A DNA stretch of 64,000 bases from Porphyromonas catoniae ATCC 51270 (GTDB taxonomy: Bacteria; Bacteroidota; Bacteroidia; Bacteroidales; Porphyromonadaceae), in NCBI RefSeq assembly GCF_000565015.1, contig NZ_JDFF01000019.1, positions 1-64,000 of the forward strand. Direction: 5' to 3'. A program made the position numbers and the translations under genes. The notes under the pieces are model-generated. The model was not told where the DNA came from and did not search any database. It saw nothing but the letters and a program-made list of their open reading frames with translations. The first letter of the stretch is position 1. Every line of letters starts with the position of its first letter. Shown in pieces: positions 45,852-53,908 of the stretch.

Positions 45852-46819
45852 TGGAGCGACTTTACGTCTTAGAGGAGGCCGACATACAGGAGTTCGTCGG
45901 TGTCAATCACGCCAATCTCGTGACGCTGGCAAACCTCTTCCCTAAGACGAAGCTACGCATACACCAAAACGTAATTAAAGTGCTTGGTGAGCCTCAGGCT
46001 GCCGAGGATTTACTCCAGATCCTTGCCCAGCTCGAGGCCGTATGCACTCGGTATAACCAGCTTACAGAGAGCCAGATCATCGAGGTTGTTCAAGCCTACC
46101 GCTCCCCCAAAGCCTCCCCTAAGACCCCAGCTGAGACCAGCGATGTACTGATCTATGGGGTACACGGCAAGGCCATCCAACCTCGAGGGGAAAACCAACG
46201 GCGCATGGTGAGGGAATTTACCTCAAAGGACCTCTGCTTCGCCACTGGGCCTGCAGGTAGTGGTAAGACCTTCGTTGCTATTTGTCTTGCCGTAAAGGCA
46301 CTGAAGGCAAAGCAGGTGAGGCGCATCATCCTCTCCCGTCCAGCTGTCGAGGCTGGTGAGAAGCTGGGCTTCCTACCAGGTGAGATGAAGGATAAGCTCG
46401 ACCCCTATCTACAACCCCTGTACGATGCTCTCGGGGAACTGATACCTGCTCCGAAGCTCAAGGACTTCATCGACACAGGTGTCATACAGATTGCCCCACT
46501 GGCCTTCATGCGTGGACGTACGCTGAATGATGCTGTCATCATCCTCGACGAAGCACAGAACACCACCCCTCAGCAAATGAAGATGTTCCTGACTCGCCTT
46601 GGGGCAAACTCCAAGATGATTATCACGGGAGACTTCACCCAGATAGACCTGCCCCGTGGCATACGCTCTGGGCTAAGTGATGCACTGGATAAGCTACATA
46701 GTCTCTCGAGCATTAGCTTCATCCATTTCGATCGTTGTGACATCGTCCGCCACCCCTTAGTCTCAGAGATTGTAGAGGTGTATGATCGTAAAGAGACCAA
46801 TGAAAGCAAGGATAGTTAG
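45848..46819 (+). CDS. PhoH-like ATPase
   Basis: The 323-residue protein carries a PhoH domain: Walker A ATGPAGSGKTFVAICLAVKAL near residues 137-157, RRIILSRPAVEAGEKLGFLPGEMK near 162-185, and Walker B AVIILDEAQNTTPQQMKMFLTRLG near 231-254 with ITGDFTQIDL. The N-terminal about 110 residues include a KH-like region. PhoH/YbeZ proteins bind RNA and partner with YbeY in RNA handling. The ATG at 45848 overlaps the preceding stop (ATGATGG), with a second Met right after; coupling with the glucanotransferase gene is likely though the functions differ. Confidence 0.92.
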   Translation: MMERLYVLEEADIQEFVGVNHANLVTLANLFPKTKLRIHQNVIKVLGEPQAAEDLLQILAQLEAVCTRYNQLTESQIIEVVQAYRSPKASPKTPAETSDVLIYGVHGKAIQPRGENQRRMVREFTSKDLCFATGPAGSGKTFVAICLAVKALKAKQVRRIILSRPAVEAGEKLGFLPGEMKDKLDPYLQPLYDALGELIPAPKLKDFIDTGVIQIAPLAFMRGRTLNDAVIILDEAQNTTPQQMKMFLTRLGANSKMIITGDFTQIDLPRGIRSGLSDALDKLHSLSSISFIHFDRCDIVRHPLVSEIVEVYDRKETNESKDS

Positions 46820-46827
46820 CCCCCATT

Positions 46828-46920
46828 CCAAGAGGTATTTAATCCCTGTTTTAAGCGGTATCTAATTCTAGTTTCAAGAGCTATTTAATCCCAGCTCTAG
46901 AGGGAAGCCAATTCTAGAGA
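46828..46920. repeat. Array E1: four units at 23-bp pitch (AAGAGGTATTTAATCC family)
   Basis: Units AAGAGGTATTTAATCC (46830), AAGCGGTATCTAATTC (46853), AAGAGCTATTTAATCC (46876) and TAGAGGGAAGCCAATTC (near 46898) are 23 bp apart; AATTC in units two and four is 46 bp apart. These units are direct rather than clearly palindromic. The array fills the space between phoH and purC and may contain the purC upstream region. Confidence 0.8.
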
Positions 46921-46989
46921 CAAAGGGTGGCTCTCCTTAGCTTTACAAGAAGATTAACTCCAATTTCACTCAAATACATAAGCTTGATT

Positions 46990-47934
46990 ATGGCACAGAC
47001 TCTGACGCAAACTGACCTACACCTACCCGGACAAGACCATGTATATCATGGCAAGGTACGCGATGTATATTTCCTCAAGGATGGACGTATCGTAATGGTC
47101 GCTACCGACCGTATCTCCGCCTTTGATGTCGTACTCCCTGAGGGTATTCCCTACAAGGGGCAGGTACTTAACCAAATCGCTACCTACTTCCTAGAAGCGA
47201 CGAAAGATATTGTCCCGAACTGGTTAATCTCCTCCCCCGATCCTATGGTATCCCTCGGGAGACGTTGCAAGCCTTTCCGTGTAGAGATGGTGATACGAGG
47301 TTACCTAACGGGCTCGGCATGGCGTGCCTATCGTGCTGGGGAGCGTATCCTCTGCGGAGTAGAGCTACCTGAGGGGATGAAGGAGAACGAAGCCTTCGCA
47401 AGCCCCATCATTACCCCTACAACGAAGGAGGATGAAGGTCATGATGAGAACATCTCTAAAGAGGAGATCATCCGTACGGGTCTCGTCAGTAAAGAAGACT
47501 ATGAGCAACTAGAGGCTTATACCTATGCCCTCTTCAGACGTGGGCAGGAGATGGCACGTGAGCGAGGCCTCATTCTTGTAGACACGAAGTATGAGTTCGG
47601 CAAGGGTGAGGACGGCACAATCTATCTCATCGATGAGATACATACCCCAGACTCCTCTCGCTACTTCTATGCCGAGGGCTACGAAGAGCGCTTCCAGAAG
47701 GGAGAGGAACAAAAGCAACTCTCGAAGGAGTTTGTCCGCCAGTGGCTCATCAAGCATGGCTTCCAGGGGCGTGCAGGCGAAGTCATCCCTACGATGACCC
47801 CAGAGTACTGCAGAGAGGTCTCAGATCGCTACATCGAGCTTTACGAGCTGGTCACGGGGCGTCCCTTCGTCAAGGAGCCCACTGACGACCTCACCTCTCG
47901 CATTGAGCATAACCTGCTCGCTGCACTGCGCTAA
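46990..47934 (+). CDS. purC: Phosphoribosylaminoimidazole-succinocarboxamide synthase (SAICAR synthetase)
   Basis: The 314-residue protein has the SAICAR synthetase motifs [26 protein letters not shown] near residues 21-46, [17 protein letters not shown] near 95-111, and [11 protein letters not shown] near 194 with [11 protein letters not shown]. It joins CAIR and aspartate with ATP, the step before PurB. The length (about 310) is that of the larger form. I chose ATG 46990 ([14 protein letters not shown]); the upstream GTG frame runs through the repeat array. Confidence 0.94.
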   Translation: MAQTLTQTDLHLPGQDHVYHGKVRDVYFLKDGRIVMVATDRISAFDVVLPEGIPYKGQVLNQIATYFLEATKDIVPNWLISSPDPMVSLGRRCKPFRVEMVIRGYLTGSAWRAYRAGERILCGVELPEGMKENEAFASPIITPTTKEDEGHDENISKEEIIRTGLVSKEDYEQLEAYTYALFRRGQEMARERGLILVDTKYEFGKGEDGTIYLIDEIHTPDSSRYFYAEGYEERFQKGEEQKQLSKEFVRQWLIKHGFQGRAGEVIPTMTPEYCREVSDRYIELYELVTGRPFVKEPTDDLTSRIEHNLLAALR

Positions 47935-47956
47935 GCACTGAAGTTCCCTACATGTC

Positions 47957-48022
47957 ATTAGCCCTATGGGTCTTGCTTCCCCCAGAGTGTGGGGAGGAGC
48001 AAGACCCATAGGGCTAATATAC
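47957..48022. terminator. Bidirectional terminator between purC and the sulfatase gene
   Basis: A perfect 21-bp stem (ATTAGCCCTATGGGTCTTGC at 47957 with its complement to 48018) has an inner CCCC/GGGG pairing. It lies between convergent genes. Confidence 0.8.
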
Positions 48023-48067
48023 TTTCAGAGCAGATGTAAGGGGAGCCCCCTCCGTTACTTCCCCCGA

Positions 48068-49888
48068 CTAACGCCTAGAGAGGTCATCATGAGTGGTCTG
48101 TAAAAGGGCTCGACCTCTCCGCACTCGCTCCTCAGAGGGGGCAGGGTGCTCCTCGAGGATGTTCGCCCCTACGTTCTCCATCACTGTAACGCCTGTCGAA
48201 TCAATGAAGCCAAAGCCATCATTAAACGTATAGTAGGCGAAGGGATAGGTATAGTTCCCCGCTAAGATATTCCGACTAAAGGGGAAAGCTCGGTAAGACA
48301 AGCCCAGCTGAGCCAGGAGGGTTGCAGCCAAATCACTCTGGGTCATCAGACGGTCAATCACCCGATGCTCCTTCACAGCCCCACCGAACCAAAGCATGGG
48401 GATGTGGTGGATGTACGAGGTATGCCGCCCCTTACCTTCTCCCGTAAAGTAGCCATGATCCGCCACACAAATCACAAGTAGGTTGTCCCATGCCTTCGTC
48501 TTACGTAGCCTATCTGCCAGCTGACCGATACAGTCATCTACGTAGGCAAAGGCATTGGGTACCTCCTCCTTAAACTTCTGGTAAGGTACGATGAATGGCT
48601 CATGGCTACTGAGGGTGAGGAAAGCTGTGTGCCAAGGCTCTCCCTCCCCCCGCTTCATGATCTCATTGTAGAGGTAATCAAACGTAGCATGATCCTGTAC
48701 CCCCCAGCTCTGTCTCGGTAGATCTCGAGCGAGGGTAGCGTCGTCGGTCACACGCTGGTAGCCCGTCGAGAGGAGATAACCCTTCATGTTCGTGAAGTTC
48801 GCATCTCCCCCGTAGAGGAAATCGGTCTTATACCCTACCCCCTGCAGAGCTTGTGCTATCCCCGAGAGCGAACGACTCTTGGCAGGCATCTTCATGACCG
48901 AGTGCTGAGGGAAACTAGGATAACCGCTCAGGGTAGACAGGACACCACGGTCGGTGCGGTAGCTATTGGCATAGCACTCCGAGAAGACTACCCCCTCACG
49001 TGCCAGACGGTCTAGGTTAGGTGTAATACCGGGCATGCCCCCGAAGCTCGCTATATATTTTGCGCCAAAGCTCTCGAGGATGATGACGAGGACATTGGGG
49101 CGTTTGCTCCTGAGGAGCTCCTCTGCGGCTGGGGCCTCCTGAGGATACAATCCTTCGACCAGCTTCGCCCGTTCCTCCTCGCTAAAGAAGTTATATTCAG
49201 CATCAAAGTCCTCGGCCTTATCCATCGAAGAGACGAGGCTGAAGAGCGGATTAACCGCAGCATGATTCAAGAACTGGCTTTGGCTAAAATACACCTGCCC
49301 TACATTCGTCGTAGACCGTCCAACGCCCCCACGGATTACGAGGAACGTGAGAGGAAACATCACCAGAGTCAGTCCCAACCCAACCAGAGGTCTTTGCCCT
49401 CGCTCCCAACTCTTCCCTACCGCTCTTTGCAGGAGGAAGAAGAGTCCACCTGCCCAGAGTACAGCCATGAGGATACCAATACAAAGAAAGAGGAGCGACA
49501 CACTAGCAAAGGCATTCTGTGGCGAGTCTAGGTACTGGAAGATCGTAGCATCAAGCTTAAAGCCCCAAAAGGGATAAAGCCCCGTATCCCCTATAAATAC
49601 CAGTGACAAGACAACGGCAATCAGGGCATGGTAGATAAGGAAGACCCTACGAGCAGGGAATGAGCTGAAGGCATAGCTCACCAACACCAACACCAGTGGT
49701 AGGGCGATGAGGTAACCCACGACCGCAAAGTCCAAGCTCAACCCATGCCATAGCACCGCCAAGTAGTCCGAGCAGGACATGCTGCCTATCAGCTGATAGT
49801 TATAAAGGATGAAGATGGTCTTCTGTAATAAGAAGCTCCCCATAATAAGGGCAACGAACCGCCCCAAATACGCCAACCGATCTTTCAT
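48068..49888 (-). CDS. LTA synthase-like membrane sulfatase (phosphoglycerol transferase family)
   Basis: The 606-residue protein has five N-terminal membrane segments in about residues 10-185, then a periplasmic alkaline-phosphatase/sulfatase fold domain: PNVLVIILESFGAKYIASFGG near 263-283, YANSYRTDRGVLSTLSGYPS near 305-324 with the nucleophile Thr/Ser region, FLTLSSHEPF and VADHGYFTGEGKGRHTSYIHHIPMLWFG. Family members (LtaS, MdoB, OpgB) transfer phosphoglycerol or phosphoethanolamine. Gram-negative Bacteroidota lack lipoteichoic acid, so modification of another envelope glycan or lipid is likely (inference). ATG 49888 is chosen because the upstream ATG lies in the -7 element TACTTTTG (49916 to 49909). 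Confidence 0.85.
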   Translation of the reverse strand: MKDRLAYLGRFVALIMGSFLLQKTIFILYNYQLIGSMSCSDYLAVLWHGLSLDFAVVGYLIALPLVLVLVSYAFSSFPARRVFLIYHALIAVVLSLVFIGDTGLYPFWGFKLDATIFQYLDSPQNAFASVSLLFLCIGILMAVLWAGGLFFLLQRAVGKSWERGQRPLVGLGLTLVMFPLTFLVIRGGVGRSTTNVGQVYFSQSQFLNHAAVNPLFSLVSSMDKAEDFDAEYNFFSEEERAKLVEGLYPQEAPAAEELLRSKRPNVLVIILESFGAKYIASFGGMPGITPNLDRLAREGVVFSECYANSYRTDRGVLSTLSGYPSFPQHSVMKMPAKSRSLSGIAQALQGVGYKTDFLYGGDANFTNMKGYLLSTGYQRVTDDATLARDLPRQSWGVQDHATFDYLYNEIMKRGEGEPWHTAFLTLSSHEPFIVPYQKFKEEVPNAFAYVDDCIGQLADRLRKTKAWDNLLVICVADHGYFTGEGKGRHTSYIHHIPMLWFGGAVKEHRVIDRLMTQSDLAATLLAQLGLSYRAFPFSRNILAGNYTYPFAYYTFNDGFGFIDSTGVTVMENVGANILEEHPAPSEERVRRGRALLQTTHDDLSRR

Positions 49889-50090
49889 TGTTCCCTGTAT
49901 TTCTCCCACAAAAGTACAGCAAATGCTCTGCTCCCACCCCTTCTGTGAACATCCCCTCTCCCCTCGTACCCCTAAGGCAAGATTCTCGACCTTGTGGCGA
50001 AAGCTACAACACTCCTACCCGAGACATCGCCTCAAATCTCCCAAGATAAGGGGCTGGTCTGTATGGTCCATTCCCTATCAGTATGTATCT

Positions 50091-50717
50091 CTACAGTACT
50101 GTGGCACCTTGGGACTTTTTGCGGTGGAAGGTGAGGGGGATCTTCCCCCCTTGCTTGAGCGTCAGGATATCGTTCTTCACGCTAGCGTCATAACTATAGT
50201 TTATCTCCAAAGGAGTCCCGATCTGTCTGCGGACGTCTTCCTCAACTAACTCTTTTAGCTGCTCCGTTACTGTATCGTAGGCTCTTTGAAAGGCTGCTTC
50301 ACCTTCCCCCTCAACATCCCGGGCAACTACATCTTTATAATTCTTGCCGTTGATAAGGCATTCAAGGATCTCGACTTGGACAGAATCCTTATCGAACTTG
50401 AAGGAAAGCCCATCACCATAGACGTTGTAGATAATCGGAACTACGATAGCTACACGTAAGTACACCTCCTCTTCCTCCTCCCGCATAGTGAGCGTTTTCC
50501 CAACCTTGATCAATCCTCGACTCCCGTTATCAAACTTCCAGTCAAAGGCATAAACCTTAGCTTGCCCTCCTCCCATCCATTCTAGGTCCTTCAAGATCTT
50601 AGGGTCGCCCACCCACTCCCCAAGGATATCCTTGCTAAGTGTGGATTCGCTACAAGAGCCGAGTCCCACGAGGGCTAGGAGCAAGCATAGGATGCTTACA
50701 AGACTTCGTCGTTTCAT
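50091..50717 (-). CDS. Lipoprotein, lipocalin-like, function unknown
   Basis: The 208-residue product has a lipoprotein signal (MKRRSLVSILCLLLALVGLGSC). The mature part starts with SKDILGEWVGDPKILKDL, then beta strands such as AKVYAFDWKFDNGSRG and YLRVAIVVPIIYNVYGDGLSFKF, resembling lipocalin-like proteins of Bacteroidales. A helical acidic stretch follows (AAFQRAYDTVTEQLKELVEEDV). No family is firmly recognised. A TACTTTTG -7 element (50765 to 50758) precedes it. It is transcribed alone. Confidence 0.65.
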   Translation of the reverse strand: MKRRSLVSILCLLLALVGLGSCSESTLSKDILGEWVGDPKILKDLEWMGGGQAKVYAFDWKFDNGSRGLIKVGKTLTMREEEEEVYLRVAIVVPIIYNVYGDGLSFKFDKDSVQVEILECLINGKNYKDVVARDVEGEGEAAFQRAYDTVTEQLKELVEEDVRRQIGTPLEINYSYDASVKNDILTLKQGGKIPLTFHRKKSQGATVL

Positions 50718-50830
50718 TACTTCCTGATTATTTCGTGTTCGTATTGGTTTACATGCACAAAAGTAGCGAACTTGGGCTTACAGACTGTATACAACAGAGG
50801 GCGTATAGGTACTGGGGGAACCTCCTCAAT

Positions 50831-50892
50831 CACCTATCATAGGTGGCAACCTTCACCTATCATAGGTGACACCAACCACCTATGATAGGTGA
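50831..50892. repeat. Array C1: three palindromic units (CACCTATcATAGGTG family), 23-bp pitch
   Basis: Perfect or near-perfect 15-bp palindromes CACCTATCATAGGTG start at 50831, 50854 and 50877 (the last with GATA centre), exactly 23 bp apart. They lie between a lipoprotein gene (-) and the DUF4298 gene (+), so upstream of both. The other 180 bp up to 51070 show no gene. Confidence 0.92.
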
Positions 50893-51075
50893 TTAAAAAG
50901 GAAACAATACAACCTGCACAAGGGAAAAAGATCCCATTGGGCACCCTCAAAAGGTGCGCCCACAAAGGGGTTAGACCACTAATACACAGAGAGAAAAGGG
51001 GACGTCAAAGAGGGGGTATCAGACAATCTGCCGAGAATTTTCCGCTGAGGTAGTAGATACTTTATATTAAATATG

Positions 51076-51083
51076 TACTTTTG
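51076..51083 (+). promoter_or_regulatory. Promoter -7 element of the DUF4298 gene
   Basis: TACTTTTG lies 25 bp before ATG 51109, and excludes a start at the ATG at 51073 that overlaps it. Confidence 0.6.
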
Positions 51084-51108
51084 CTATAAGGTTAGATTAG
51101 TTAGGAAT

Positions 51109-51450
51109 ATGGAAGCAAAACGCATCGAGCGTGTACGCCTAATGGAATCAGCTCTAAACCGCTGGATCGAACTCGGCAACGAGGGCGAAAAGCTACTCTT
51201 TGCCATGCAAGAAGCCACTCCTCAGCTCGAGGATCTCATCACCTATTATAGCTCTACCGACTGGTTCATTGACAAGGAAAGCAGTGACCGCAATGAGTCC
51301 CCAGAGGATTTACTCTGCGGGGTGCTCAGCGAGGACGCAGTCTTCGATGTACTGACCCAGCTGCACGGACTCCTACAGATGACCCGCGAGATAGAGGCTC
51401 ACATGCGAGACGTACCACGAACGAACACCCTGCCCCCTATCCCCGACTGA
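51109..51450 (+). CDS. DUF4298 domain-containing protein
   Basis: The 113-residue protein begins MEAKRIERVRLMESALNRW and matches the DUF4298 pattern (a helical N-terminus, then LEDLITYYSSTDWFIDKESSDR, then PEDLLCGVLSEDAVFDVLTQ). Predicted secondary structure is all helical. It lacks export signals and is probably cytoplasmic. The domain is of unknown function and is often next to metabolic genes in Bacteroidota. glnA begins 52 bp downstream on the same strand, which suggests co-transcription. Confidence 0.82.
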   Translation: MEAKRIERVRLMESALNRWIELGNEGEKLLFAMQEATPQLEDLITYYSSTDWFIDKESSDRNESPEDLLCGVLSEDAVFDVLTQLHGLLQMTREIEAHMRDVPRTNTLPPIPD

Positions 51451-51502
51451 CCAACCTACGCAAGCAAACTCTACATACAAATCAAACTATTCACAACGAA
51501 CT

Positions 51503-53002
51503 ATGGAGTACATCCTAAACCCTATCACACGGGCCATAGGGAAGCAGCCCGAAGCCTTCACCAAGGCCGACATCATCAAGTATATCGTGGATCAAGATAT
51601 CCATGCCGTGAACTTCCGCTACACCGGTGGTGATGGTCACCTCAAGGAACTCAACTTCATTATCCAAGACCTTGAATACCTTGACGAGGTACTCTCCTCA
51701 GGAGAACGCGTAGATGGCTCGAGCCTCTTCCCCGGAGTCATGGAGGCAGGCTCCTCCGACTTGTACGTCGTACCTCAGTTCTCATCGGCCTTCATGGACC
51801 CCTTCACAGCTGAGCCTACGATTAGCTTCTTCTGTGCGTACATGGACAAGGATGGTCAGCCCCTTTCCTCCGCCCCAGACCAGATACTTCACCGTGCAGC
51901 CAAGGCCTTCCGTGAAGTAACAGGTGGACTGGAGTTCCACGCTATGGGCGAACTCGAATACTACGTCATCAGCCCCAAGGAAGAGAACTATGCTGCGGTC
52001 GATCAGCGTGGCTACCATGAGATGTCTCCCTTCAGCAAGCAGATCGAGTTCCGCACACAAGCTATCCGACTGATCGCCGAGTGTGGCGGACATATTAAGT
52101 ACGCTCATGGTGAGGTGGGTAACTTTAGTACTGAGGAGTACAACTACGAGCAGAACGAGATCGAATTCCTGCCCGTCCCCGTAGAGCGTGCAGCACAAGA
52201 CCTACAGCTCGGTAAGTGGATCCTCTTCGAGCTCGGCTGGCGTATGGGACTCAACGTCACCTTTGCTCCTAAGATCATCGTGGGTAAGGCAGGTAGCGGC
52301 ATGCACGTGCATACCAAGATCGTAGATAAGGAAGGAAATAACTGCTACGTACACGCAGACGGCTCCCTAACCGACATCGCACACAAGGCTGTGGCTGGCA
52401 TGATGAGTCTTGCCTCTTCCCTCACTGCCTTCGGGAACACCAACCCCACATCCTACCTCCGACTAGTGCCACACCAGGAGGCACCTACCACCGTATGCTG
52501 GGGTGACCGTAACCGCTCAGCCCTCGTACGTGTGCCCCTAGGATGGAGCGCAAAGGTCGATATGTGCAGCATCGTCAATCCCCTAGAAAAGCCAGAGAAC
52601 AAGCGATATACAGGCAAGCAGACCATCGAGTTCCGTGCTCCAGACGGATCAGCGAATATCTACCTGCTTCTAGCTGGTATCACCACCGCAGCTCGCCATG
52701 GCTTCGAGCTCCCCGATGCACTAGAGCTTGCTAAGAAGACCTATGTATCAATGAACATACATAAGAGTGAATTCGCCGACAAGCTTGCGCACCTCGACAG
52801 CCTACCAGCCTCTTGTATCGCCTCAGCCGATCGCCTAGAGAAGGATCGCGCTATCTACGAGGCCCTCGGCGTCTTTGACCCGCTGACCATCGATGGCATG
52901 ATCCGTCATCTACGCAGCTATCAGGACGGAGACCTCCGAGACAAGGCACAGGCAGACCCTGTCTTCCTCAAAGAGCTCGTTGATCGCTTCTTCTACTGCT
53001 AA
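51503..53002 (+). CDS. glnA: Glutamine synthetase
   Basis: The 499-residue protein is a type I glutamine synthetase: beta-grasp N-terminus with RVDGSSLFPG near residues 70-79, MGELEYYVISPKEENY near 151, EVGNFSTEEYNYEQNEIEFLP near 204-224 with metal-binding Glu, GKAGSGMHVHTK near 257, NRSALVRVPLG near 341 and KQTIEFRAPDGSANIYL near 375-391. It makes glutamine from glutamate, ammonia and ATP. No adenylylation-site motif typical of enterobacterial GlnA is obvious at the C-terminus. The upstream DUF4298 gene is probably in the same transcript. Confidence 0.93.
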   Translation: MEYILNPITRAIGKQPEAFTKADIIKYIVDQDIHAVNFRYTGGDGHLKELNFIIQDLEYLDEVLSSGERVDGSSLFPGVMEAGSSDLYVVPQFSSAFMDPFTAEPTISFFCAYMDKDGQPLSSAPDQILHRAAKAFREVTGGLEFHAMGELEYYVISPKEENYAAVDQRGYHEMSPFSKQIEFRTQAIRLIAECGGHIKYAHGEVGNFSTEEYNYEQNEIEFLPVPVERAAQDLQLGKWILFELGWRMGLNVTFAPKIIVGKAGSGMHVHTKIVDKEGNNCYVHADGSLTDIAHKAVAGMMSLASSLTAFGNTNPTSYLRLVPHQEAPTTVCWGDRNRSALVRVPLGWSAKVDMCSIVNPLEKPENKRYTGKQTIEFRAPDGSANIYLLLAGITTAARHGFELPDALELAKKTYVSMNIHKSEFADKLAHLDSLPASCIASADRLEKDRAIYEALGVFDPLTIDGMIRHLRSYQDGDLRDKAQADPVFLKELVDRFFYC

Positions 53003-53023
53003 GCCCACGAGGCTAGCCAAAGG

Positions 53024-53063
53024 AAATCCCCCTCAGGACCAAGTCGTCCTGAGGGGGATTTTC
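53024..53063. terminator. Bidirectional terminator between glnA and hpf
   Basis: A perfect 16-bp stem (AAATCCCCCTCAGGAC with GTCCTGAGGGGGATTT at 53045-53060) ends in TTCC on the plus strand and TTTCC on the minus strand. It lies between convergent genes. Confidence 0.85.
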
Positions 53064-53090
53064 CGTTGCTACTTCACCGAAACTCGGGGG

Positions 53091-53378
53091 CTAAGCCTCC
53101 TTATGCTTCTCTAGCTTGCGTTTGAGGACATCGATACAAAGGTCGATCGCTTCCTCGAAGGAGTTGCCTATCTTCTCTACGTAGAAGTCGGGGCCACTTA
53201 CCTTGAGTTTGATCGATGCTTCCTTGTTGTTAGATACTTCGGGTTTCGTCACCTTGAGGATAACCTCTGCTCCCTGGATGTCGTCAGCGAACCGATTGAG
53301 CTTCTCCAGCTTCTTATGGATAAACTCCTTGAGCTGTACTGTGGCTTCGAAATGCAGGGCCTGAATTCTGATGTCCAT
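53091..53378 (-). CDS. hpf: Ribosome hibernation-promoting factor / ribosome-associated inhibitor (short form)
   Basis: The 95-residue protein matches the HPF/RaiA (YfiA) family: MDIRIQALHFEATVQLKEFIHKKLEKLNRF near the start, EVILKVTKPEVSNNKEASIKLKV and a C-terminal SFEEAIDLCIDVLKRKLEKHK. It binds the 30S A and P sites in resting cells. The short form lacks the C-terminal dimerisation domain of long HPF. It stands alone. Confidence 0.9.
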   Translation of the reverse strand: MDIRIQALHFEATVQLKEFIHKKLEKLNRFADDIQGAEVILKVTKPEVSNNKEASIKLKVSGPDFYVEKIGNSFEEAIDLCIDVLKRKLEKHKEA

Positions 53379-53609
53379 AGTTCCTTGTTATTTATGCTTC
53401 TCCTTTGCTGGGGGAAGCGGTGAGACACATAGAATGTAGTCGGAGGAAGGTTGCCCCGAGGGGCTAACTTCCCTCACCTCAAAGTTAGAGAAAAAGATTC
53501 TTCAAAGCAAGCTCCCTCTTTACTGAGTATCTCCCCTCCAGCTATCCAAGCTACGTCTATCCAACTACTGAGGCACCTCTCGCTTAGCTATCCAGCCTAC
53601 CTCGCCAAT

Positions 53610-53671
53610 CACCTATGATAGGTGAAGGTCGCCACCTATCATAGATGGACACCTCCACCTATCATAGGTGA
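53610..53671. repeat. Array C2: three palindromic units (CACCTATcATAGGTG family), 23-bp pitch
   Basis: CACCTATGATAGGTG (53610), CACCTATCATAGATG (53633) and CACCTATCATAGGTG (53656) are exactly 23 bp apart, matching array C1 at 50.8 kb. They lie in the 530-bp region between hpf and the amylase gene, which otherwise holds no reading frame I would call. Confidence 0.92.
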
Positions 53672-53828
53672 CTGGAGGGTTTACGAGGAAAACCAAACGC
53701 AGGGAGCTGGTGCCAGCGAACAGAGGTAGAAAAAGAGATGAAGCACAAGGAGCAAGCACAACCAAGTACTGGAAGAAATAGCAATCAAACGCAGGACGCC
53801 AAAGGAAGCAAACGCCGGGAGAGAAATC

Positions 53829-53865
53829 AATCTCCCTCATGCTCCGAGCGAGCATGAGGGGGATT
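53829..53865. terminator. Hairpin after the amylase gene
   Basis: AATCTCCCTCATGCTC (53829-53844) pairs with GAGCATGAGGGGGATT (53850-53865), one mismatch. It lies 43 bp past the stop of the minus-strand amylase gene. Confidence 0.7.
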
Positions 53866-53908
53866 GTCCATTGTGTATAAAGAGGGGTATAAGGAGCCTC
53901 CCTCTCTA

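Noticed and set aside
53613-53855. An 80-residue minus-strand frame between hpf and the amylase
   Set aside because: It covers the C2 palindromes and a terminator hairpin and has no recognisable domain.
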